DNA from: Nymphaea colorata
Taxonomy: Eukaryota; Streptophyta; Magnoliopsida; Nymphaeales; Nymphaeaceae
Reading direction: 5' to 3'
Assembly: GCF_008831285.2 (NCBI RefSeq)
Contig: NC_045142.1
Coordinates: forward strand, 6,083,501 to 6,147,500
DNA length: 64,000 nt
In this document: one piece after another, positions 11,783 through 23,200 of the stretch
How positions within the stretch are numbered: the stretch's first letter is position 1
Layout of the letters: every line of letters begins with the position of its first letter
Position numbers and translations under genes: made by a program
The notes under the pieces: generated by a model
Databases searched by the model: none
Seen by the model: the letters and a program-made list of their open reading frames with translations, nothing else
Told to the model about the DNA's origin: nothing

Positions 11783-14700
11783 TTGTCCACTGTTAATTCT
11801 CAATCACAATCAGTAGGAGAAAAAATATCATAGGGTACTGTATAATCGCATGCACTAAAAAAGAAAAGAAGAGAAAGCAACAGGCAGTCACCAGCGAAAA
11901 TGTTATATTTCAAAACTTTCAACTGCAATTAAACACAGAGTGCAGCTATGTCAGCTTCCTAGTTAAATCCTCCAAACTTGCTAGTAAATCCTAGTACTTG
12001 ATTGGATCAACTGAATGAGTAGAGAATCATGATTGATATGTGAATGTTGATGATTGATTTGCATGCATATTAGACTGAATATAAAATAACATATGCATAT
12101 AGTATGATATCATGAGTACAAGTTGAGCTCAACTCCTCCATCACAACCTGTGCCTTAGACTGCATTGTAGAGTGGTAATTGCATAGGATGGTTGTTTGCT
12201 GACTGCAATGGAGAATGCTCTTTATGTTCAGGATATATGTGCCTGTATATATGAACTGAATCCATTTTAAAAGAATAAAAAATCTTAGTTAAGTTGTGGC
12301 AAAATGAATACACTTAGGTAATAACTGAACCTAGTATACACATAAAAAATTAGGAGCACGTGTCCCAGCATAGAATTTAGTAAGAATGGGTATTGATGGC
12401 GACGAATAGAATTGAATGCTTGAATGATGATTGACAAGGTACTATGTTTGTGTTAGGCTTGATTGGGGTCCCATCTGACCACTGCGGTTTCCAAGTGTTA
12501 TGATTGGTTTGATCCATTGTGTATGAATGAATGTGCTGGTTTTGGCTCTTATACTGTGTTATGCTGACATGAATGACAGAATAAATGCTTGTACGTTCTT
12601 GGCCCAACACTAAAAATTTAACAATGTACCAAATGTGTTTGCCCAGTTGGATGGGGCATTCCACATGGGTCTGCCCTATCTTTTCTGTTGGCTAGCTTAC
12701 TCGGAGGGTAGGCAGCCTTTCCAACCTGGGTGTCCTAGGAAAGTCCAAGCAACTTTACTTGTGGACAAGTTCTCGGTAGCTGATAGAATGTTTCGTCGCT
12801 ATAGTTTGTCTAGATCCATAGTGTTTTGGACCATCGCAAGCCATTTCTTTCGACCATGGAGTCACCCATGGTATGCATGCACCTGTGTTTGTGCCCACAA
12901 GGCCTATAAATCAAAAAATAGAAATGTGAAAGGGTTGTAATGTCAGAGGACTAAAAACTGACAAGACCACTTAGTTTAAAAAATTTAAAGCCTTAAAAAT
13001 ATAATGCATCTAACTACATCTTGTGATTACAACTTAAGGGGTAGATATATTAAAATACTTAGATGAGTGTGTATTACATTCCATGACACAAGATGTGTGT
13101 GTTTTGAGTGGTACAGGGTAACTGAAATGGTAAATGTGCTTGATTGAATGGCTCATACCAAAATGTGTTAATCAAATGAATGATTCATTGGACGCAGAGT
13201 GATTGAGTGTAACATAATGGAATGAATGATTGTTTGAATCCATAATGATCAAGCATATTGTAATCATGTAATCGAATCAATGATCGAAGGTGATCAAGTG
13301 TATTGTAACAAGTAATGGTTGATCAACTGCATAATAATCGAGCATATCGTAATCGAATGAATGCTTGATCAAATGCATTGCAAGTGAGCGTACCATGATA
13401 GAATGAATGAGTGATTGAATGTATGATGATTGAACAAATGATGAATCCAATCGTCAAATGTGTGGTAGCTTGTCATCCTGTGGAATTGTATGATACCTGC
13501 AAATTTCCTTTGGAAACTGCAACTTATGATAGGTAGGTGATAAGAATCCCTAATGTAATATACATTACATAAGAATCTTTTATTATGCTGGGTGGTGTAG
13601 TGCTTTGCAATATAATTTAATGCACATTTTGTACTAGGTTGGGTAATTTGGCTAGTTAATTGTGAATGCTCAGCCTTCTATTATTATTTTATTTTCAGGC
13701 TCGAGTAGGCTTGGGTAGTAGGCAGGTTGGAAGGCATAGCTCACATCCCACTTAGAAGGATTGTTTAGTGCGATGGCACATCAGTTCTGATGATGTCTAC
13801 TTGTTTCTGGTTTTGTGGTCTTGTTTTCTTTTTTTTTGTTTCTTTTTTTTTAAATGTGTAATTCGTCCATACATCTACCTTGCATACTATAAAGTATAAG
13901 CATTTCTATACATATATGTTCTATATATAGAAAAAATGAATGGCCTCAAATGGTGTCCAATGTTTTATCTGAATTGATTGGGTATTTGTCACATCAACAA
14001 GTTTCTGCCAGCTGTGTTCTAGTGTATTGAAGGAAAAAAAAAATTGAGTGAAAATTTGGGGTGTGATGGTATGGTGAAAGTCTTGGTTTGGATGTGAGCA
14101 ATTGTATATCTAATTACCTTAGACTACCCAAGCATATGTATCGTGAGTCCATGTCCAAGCATTATTTTATACTGCTGAATTCAGTAGTTGATTTTCCATA
14201 TCAGAAATGTATATCTACACGAATCCTAATGGGAATATGTGATATGTCATACTAATATTAGCACTGTTGAAACATCGATGCTTATGCAGCTCCACTAGAA
14301 GGTGGCAGAGGTTGAACTGACAAAATGGTGACGACATATCTAATGAAAATGAAGGAGTAGCTCTTGCACTTTGTCAAGGTGTGCGAGTGCAAGCTAGCCT
14401 CAATCAACAACTTGGAAGCATGAAAGGCACCGGACTAGACAGTGGAGGGATGCTGAAAGCAGTGCATCCACAAGCTCTTATTGCCCAGTCATGGAAATGT
14501 TAATTGAATGAGGAATGAATATGGGTGTAGCCGAAATTATACTGATGCACATCATGATACATATTCTAAGCATCAGTTATGTATTTGCAATGTGATGCAC
14601 CTGTGTTAAATTGATGGATGAAACACCAATGAAGGGGTAAGAGATATGGCAGACTGGCTAGCACTGGGTAGTCAAAGGTCAGTCCTGTTCGATTTGAAGC

Positions 14701-16615
14701 AAATACCCCATTTCAAAGAATTGAATCATCTAGGCGAGATTGGGCCTGGGAATAGCTTGACCAAAATGCACATGCAAATCAACAAAAACAATGTTTTAGC
14801 CCTCCAAATATTGATCATGTTGGGGCAGGACACGGTGGGAAATGGAAGGGGGCCAGAACGAGCCAAGAACCATGGGTAAATAAGGTGTACAATCAAGCGT
14901 GGAACTACTGCTGATGACATATAAGCAATTCACAACAATGAGGCCACCTCCATTTACTGATCTAGGTAGTTTTGATATTGCAAAAGATGGGAACCGTAAA
15001 GAGAAGCAGATTTTTGAAGAACTTAGCATTCCAAAAGAAAGCAAGGTAAATGCTAGTTGGGATGTACCATCTCATGGGTGAACCAACCATAAATTATGAG
15101 GACCAAAGTTGAGGGAGTGCTCTTCAGCATATACTTTATGGTTCATGCAAGAGAATTGAAGATGCAAGAAAGTCCTCGAACTTCAACAAAACAATTTGCC
15201 CACATGTTTATAACACATGAAGTACGGGCCGACAAGTTGGTTTGCATTTTGCTGGATGAGCTGCGAAGCAGAGTGATATGCAATAGGTCTCGTGACTTTG
15301 ATGATGCCACTACAATGGCGTCGGGAATAGAGAAAGATTTGGCCCAAATTCATGTAATCAGTATCTACCAAATATTGATGTAATGATCGATGAACATCAC
15401 TTGCCTGCACAGTTAGATGTCATGAAGTTAAAGTGGTTTTGATGTAATACTTGAGATGGATTGGCCCTATGTGCATCATGCACGCATAGACTACAGGAAG
15501 AAGCATATGTGATTATTGTCCCAAACAGCATAACCTACAAAATATTAAGCTGGAAGGATCAATTGAACCAATAAAATTGTAATTGCCTTGGAAGACCAGC
15601 ATTTTATGAATAAAGGAAGTATAGCATTTTTGGTCAACAACGTTGCAGATGAATGTAGAACATTGGAAGTCAAAAACATGAAAATTTAATGAATATCCAG
15701 ATGTGTTTCTCAAGAAACATCTTGAACTACTCCAATGTAAGAAGTGGGATTTAGAATAAATTTGTCAAACTGCTCCTATATTTAAGGGACCCTGTCGAAT
15801 GGCTGATGGCTCCAACTGAGTATGGGGAATTGGGGGAAGAAAAGGCAGAACAAGTGATGAACATACTTAAAAATAATAAGATTACAAGAGCCAAATCAGA
15901 TAACCTTCATATAATAGAAACACTAATAGACTAGGTAACGATTAAAAAAAATAGACCCTAAATTTTGGACTTTGTCAAAATTGACCAAGTCCAATAATTG
16001 GATAGATTCAATGGTTTAAAACTTTGCACAACTTGAGAAAGAATGTTAAGGGATGAGCATATGTTTATATTGGTTGTTTATTACTGTTTGGATCTGGATA
16101 TGTTTGGTATAATGTATACATGTTTATTTTAATGTATATCAGCACTTGTAAATATTTGTTGTAAGGGTATTTATGTATTTTTCTGATAGGATGACACTCT
16201 ATTTATTAATGGATATACCTAATATATTAGATGATTGGGATGTCTGACTTTTGGCTTCATTCTCTTTCTGCTTGATATTTCTATTGTGAGCAGTTTTGGA
16301 GAACTCTAGTATATGAGACCTAGTAGTTCCTTAATAGGTCACGTGACTTTGATGATGCCACTACAATGGCTTCATTCTCTTTTCTCCTCTCTCTCCTTTT
16401 TCCTTTCCCCACTCTCTTTTCCTTTCCCTCCCATTTTTACATGCTCCCTCTCCATCTTTTTCTGTCACAACTCTTTCTCTCTCTCTCTAAAAAGAACGAC
16501 CAAAATGCCCTGTTATCCTTTAAGAAGGACGACAAGGTCTGCCAGCATCTTACAAATGAAAACTTTTGTTTTATTTAACGTAAATTTTTAAAATAGACTA
16601 AAGTAACTTTTGAAT

Positions 16616-16654
<39 letters not shown>

Positions 16655-18080
16655 AAAATTAAGGTTTTAAACAAAGAAAACAATATAGAAAGTTATATTA
16701 AAGAAAACTAAGTCACCAGAAAAATTGCCAATTGCTGGAAAAACTTGCTAGAAAATCTTGCTGAATAGATGGAGTTAGCCCATAGAGAATATGACTAGCC
16801 CTTTAATGTCTATCAAGGACTGTTGATTTTAATTGTACATATGTGATGACTTGAAAGCCTATTTAATTGATAAAAATGAACTTGGTCAATTTTGACTGGG
16901 TCTAGAAAAAGGATACAACCATGGGTGTGTTGACTGCACTTTACACCGGTTTGATCGTGTTTGGATCTTGTCCAAGGGCATAACCGTACCAGTGCTGTCA
17001 AGGCGCCAGGCAGCACCTAGCGCCTAGGTGGGCCTAGGCAGAAAAGGCGACCAATTTTTTTTAAAAAAGAAAATTTAGTTATATTAATATGTCAAGTTAC
17101 ATATTACAGTGTAATATATATTTACGTATTACAGCATCACAGTATACATATTACTAAAGCAGTATATAACAATATAATACATATTACATATTACAAGTTC
17201 AGTATAAATTATACACTCACCCTTGCACCCAAATTTTTTGGGATACGCCGCACCGGCACCTGCATTTGCACCGGCACCGGCACCCGCACTCATGTGACAT
17301 AGTTTCTTTCTTCTGACATCCCTTCCTTGCTCTTCGTCTCATTTCCCAAATCCCCTACTCACCCCCCATTCGAGCTCTGCAAGACACCACCATCATTTTC
17401 CATCAGTCCCCATTGATTGCAGATGCCACCACTGTCACTGCTGGATGCTATGCGTTCCATTCTCTCAGAACCCGATTTCACCATTTTCATACCCTGGCTT
17501 TTTGCTCACCCCCAGTCTTCGCTCCCCGAAACCCTTGCTCCATACTCCCTCCCCATGGGCGCTCATGGTTTCCACGACTGCCCACCACCAGATGCTTTCA
17601 CCACTACCCCTAGATGCTTTCACCACCACAGGCGGATTCTCAGCCCATCCCCATGTTCTGTATTTAAAGGCTATACGATCTTCAGAACCAAATTAAATAG
17701 ATAAATCATGAAGAACAAAATAATTCATACAGATTCCCAATACACAGGATATTTGTTTGGCACATTTCCTTGATTTGTATCAGTTGGCACTTATATGAAT
17801 CAAAAATTCAGGTTCTGTTATGCAATCGGCAGGCAACGGTGACCGAGCATCTGTAGTCGTGATATTGGTGTTCGGCGTTCCTCTGCACTAAGGGGAAATG
17901 GGGGGAGGGTTACAGGGAGAGCTCGGACTGGGGTTGAGAAAGGGATGCAGGGAATGAGACGGGAGAGAGAAATGTGCAGAGGTTGGGATTAATCATAGCC
18001 GCTTGTTCTCTTTTGTGTCAACAGCTCAGATGAGCAGACGCAAGCTGCTCGGCATATATATATATATATATATATGTATG

Positions 18081-18116
<36 letters not shown>

Positions 18117-20183
18117 TTATATGTATATACCTCCCACTCATGTTTTTTAAAAATTCTCACACTTGCACCTGCACTCAGCAGCCATCTTTAATCCCTTCAT
18201 TTTCTTTTCTTTTCCATTCTTTATAATCCTTTCTTGTCCATCCATCCAAGCATAGTGTAACGTCAAACATTATAAAAAGATATTTTTATGAATAGAATTG
18301 TTAGGTTCCTTACTTTTTTAGAAATACATACTACTTGTGTACTAGCCTATTTTTAGGGATGAGTTGTTCTCTAGCTGTCTTTGGTCTTCTCAATTAGATG
18401 TCATTATTACTCTTAAAGTGCATGCTCTAAGTGCTTACTTTTCTGCCTTTCTTATTTAGGTTGAACATTTGTTTCTTTTTGTTGTTTAATTTGTTGATTT
18501 ACCTTAAGTTGATTTTCTCTTTTCATGTTTCTGCAGTTACTGCAGCTGAAAATGGCCTGCAAGCCTGGAGAATTCTTGTGGATTTGCGAAATCACATTGA
18601 CCTTGTCTTGACTGAAGTAGTCATGCCTTGTTTATCTGGTATTGGTCTTCTTTGCAAGATAATGAACCACAAAACTTGCAAGACCATTCCAGTAATCAGT
18701 GAGTATTTTTCTATACTCTTGCGAAATGTTTTTCTGCAATCAATTCTTCATGTTCTGCATATTTCTCTACATTGATACTTTTAACTGCTACACCTGATGA
18801 GTTGTTTGTGCAGTGATGTCTTCTCATGATTCCATGGGTTTAGTATTTAAATGTTTGTCAAAAGGTGCAGTCGACTTTCTGGTTAAGCCTATTCGCAAGA
18901 ATGAGCTTAAAAACCTTTGGCAGCATGTGTGGAGGAGATGCCATAGTGTGAGTAGTTTTTTATTCAACATTTCATCACATGGATATATCAGCTTAAATTT
19001 GACTGCACAGGGATTCTTTTTCCATGGAAAAATATTTTACCTAAACTATTTGTTCGGGACATTGCTGTCTATGCGAAGCCAACAAAGGCATTCATGTTAC
19101 TTCTTGTCTGTTCTAGATAAATTCTATAATTAATTTTATCTGATTGACTTATTATTAGTTATTTTATCTTGCTATATACGAAGTTATTAAATACTATATT
19201 TCCAGCATTACCTTTTTGGAATTTTTTTCTCTACTTTTGACTCTTTACCTTGCATCCTGACTTGAAGTTCCTTAACATTAATGTGTTCCTTTCATAGTCT
19301 AGTGGTAGTGGAAGCGAAAGTGGTGTACGAACACAAAAGTCTGCAGATTCAAAAAGTGCTGAGGATTCCGACAACAATGGTAATAGTAACAGCAATGAGG
19401 ACAATGGAAGCACTGGACTCCATATCGGGGATGGAAGTGATAATGGCAGTGGAACTCAGGTTTCTTGCTATCTTATCATGTATAATTCATCGTCTTATTT
19501 TGACCTGGTATCTTATTTCAGGCTGTGAGCTGATAAAGAGGGTTACATACGTGTTATAGGTGTAGCAAATATGTTCTTTTCTGAATTAGGGACAAACAGA
19601 TTAAAGCTATGCTATTTAAGGATATTTCTTGGATAAATTTATGCTTATCCTGTATGTGAAATTTTACCTTATTTCTTATTCTAGATTTGCATATTATGCA
19701 CTGCCTCAGACAGTGATCAGGTGCAGGGTGGACCATGTCGAGTGCAGTCAATGCACCAGAGGCCGAACCCATTCAATTTTGGACATGGTGGAACTTGACC
19801 GGGTTCAAAATCACCCAAATTTTAGGTTTCTTTTTGAAGAAAAGCCTATGCATCTATGCTGGCTTTTGGCCTGTTTTCCCAGCATCTTCTACACTTTGAG
19901 TAAGGGTGGGCATCGGGCCGGTGAGCCTGGCCCGATAGCCCGGGTCTCGGCCCGGGCCCATTTAAACTTAAAAAATAATTTTTAATTATAAAATAAAATT
20001 TTAAAATATAAAGTATATTTATTAATAATAAATATATATTATTAAAACAAAAAAATTAAAAAAATAATTTTTTAATCTAAACGGGCCGGGCCGGCCCGAC
20101 GCCCAGGCCTAACTTTGAGCCGGTGCTTCCTTTTACTGTTGTGCTTGTACACTTCTCCTCCTTAGTGTTTTCAGTTCTTTCTT

Positions 20184-20266
<83 letters not shown>

Positions 20267-23200
20267 CACACAACACACACACGCACACATGGCCGTGTCC
20301 CTGTATGTAAGTTTTTTGAAAGTACACCCCACCCATACCGGCACCCTTACCAGTACCCTTACCGGTATCATACCTATACCTATGTGGCATATGGTGCCAC
20401 TTTGCCTTTAGATCTGCAAAAGTTCATGATGTTTCAGGACTTCTTTTCCTTTGATGCCTTTAGGAATTAGGAGTACGTCAATGCAATGTTGTAAAAGGTG
20501 TAGCATAACGCGTATCCGTCGGGCCGACCTATATGCCGTATTGTAACGTAGTGCAAACATAGCGTAGCATATCGTAAAATTAATTTTTTTAATTTGAAAA
20601 ATCAGAAAAAATAGAGAAAAATCATTAAAAATCTGAAAAAATAAACAAAAAATCGAAAATAAAAAAAAATGTGTTCAAATATAAAAAAGATCATCATACA
20701 TAATGAACATTCATGTGTATCAACAACACATAAAAATAAGAATTCAGAGAATCAAAATAACATAATAAGCATCCATCACAATTTAAGCTTGAAAATTTTA
20801 TAGAATCGTAGGACTTAAGAGTCTTAGGACTTAGATTACATCACAATTTCATAAATTCAAAACATATAGTTATCATCTTTCATGATTCAACGATAATATC
20901 TCCCCAAATCGATGAATCCTCGGTTATTTTTTATGAAAATGAGCAAAATCTCTCCCTCCCACGTCTCTTGGAGTCTTTAAATACAAGAAGAGAGAGAGAG
21001 GGAGGAGTGTTTAAACTTTAAAAAATAAAAATTTTTATGTTTTTTCCCCGTATCATATGATACGGGGGTGTACGATGATACAGGCGATACGCTTACGATA
21101 CACGAGCGTATCGTGTATCGTAAGCGTACGGTATAAGTTTTCTAAACCTATATGATACGTATCGTACGATACAAATAACATTGCGTCAATGTGCAGCAAG
21201 ATTATAGCTATTTCTTGTTCTGATGTGATAATGGAACAAAGTTATCAACTGACATGTTTATGGATCCTCGACCTTTTCTGGTGTTAAAGAAACTCTTTTA
21301 CCATGTTTTCAATGATTTTAAGCCATATACAGATCTAGCTAGTCTGTAGGCATATTTTCCTGGATCTGCGTGAGAAGATACCAAAGGTTGCTCCATGGAG
21401 ACTTCTTCCTTCAAAGCTTCCATGTGAAAGGCATGTCTAACATCTAGTTGAAATAAAGGTCAATCAAAAGAAAGTGTCAAAAGGTAAAATGATTCTACGA
21501 GTTTCAACTGGACTAAATGTACTTTCTTATAGAACCATTTGCATCCAATAATACTTTTGTGTTGTGTTCTTTCAACAATTCCCCATGTATTATTTTGGTG
21601 CATTGCATTAATTTCCTCACTTATGTAAACCCAAGAGGTTTTGTAAACATGTTTTGAAGTTGCTCTGATGACCATTTGAATTCTATCAATATATTTCCTT
21701 TCTTTACATAATTTGGGACAAAGTGGAAGTCGATTTCTGTGTACTTTGTTTTGGAGTGGAAAACCGGGCATCATGGCCGATACAGAGCTCTAATGTTATC
21801 ACACCACAAGGTTGGAGCTTTAACAGGCATGAAGTCTAGTTCCTTAAGCAGAGGTTGCAGCCACAGAAGTTTAGCAATAACTCCATCAACAGCTTTGTAC
21901 TCCACTTATGTGCTAGAGCAACCTACGGCCCTTTGTTTCTTTGACCCCTGAGATATGACATTGCAGCCCATAAAAGTAACAAACCCGTTACTCAGCTTAC
22001 AATCTTCAATATTACCGGCCTAGTTGGTGTTAACATAGCCCTCTAACTCAAGTTGACTGGTTCTCTTTCAAAACTAAGGCAATAGTGTAATGTTTCAAAC
22101 CAGTAATCAAGTTCATATTTTTTGTCCCTCCAGCCACTTCGATTTTCAACAAGGCTTACAATTATTGAAGCCAATTTTACCATTTTTGGTATCATAACAC
22201 CTAACCCGTTTTGGGTTTCCAAGTAACCAAGAAATGCACAGGCAATTGCCTTCTCTTTTATCATCAAAATAGCATTTTCATCTAAAAATTTTTAAGCCTT
22301 AGGTAATCAGGTAATATCTGAAAAGCTTTTCAGATAGTCATATTCTACCGTGAACGTGAAGGTATTCTATTGATAAGATAAACTTATGTGAGGGTGGTTG
22401 ACTCAGACCTGCTTGCCCAACAGTATGCAATGTTATTTATCTTAAGATTCAGAATAACCAATAAGCAACTAAGTTTGGGATAAATGTCTCTCATCTTTAC
22501 CTATGGGATGTCATCTCAAGTAGCTATATGTTACTTAGTTTACTGGCTTTGACTGCAACCTTTTTATTGTGCCAGTCAATTGCAGAAAGAGTGCCAAAAA
22601 TCATGCCAAAAGATGGTGCTGTTGCCGAAGTCAAACTCATTTCCAAACTACTTTTTTAAGATCAATTTACTTATATGTCTCTTACTTTTGACAAAACTTA
22701 ATTCATCCAAAAATAAACTTTAGGTTGGTCCTTACAATCTTGGATCAATTGATAGATTTGATTTTCTGTTCTTTTCTCACTTGTGATGTTTTTATTAGAT
22801 TTAGATGAGAATGTTGCATGCAGGTAAGTCACAAAACCAAAGGATACTTATATTAACCTAGACTTCGTCGGGGTAAAATGATAATTTTAGAAATGGCTCA
22901 AGTAGCTTCACACTGCCTTAGGCATGTGGAAGGGAGAGTTGAGAATAATTCAAACCTCAAATGAGGAGTGACCTCAGGAGCACGTAAAGAATTAACTAAT
23001 TTGATTTTTCATACTTATAAATAGTAATGACTTACATTCGTAACTGGAGGTAGAGGCGCCTTTATTATATGTTTAAGATGAGGGTGGCTTTTCTTGAAAC
23101 TAGTTTCTGAATACATAATTCAAAACTTTGTAACAAAGCCTGTTCTATTTTAAGTTCAGTTCTTTCATATACATTGATTCTTGACATCTGGTGGACAGAA

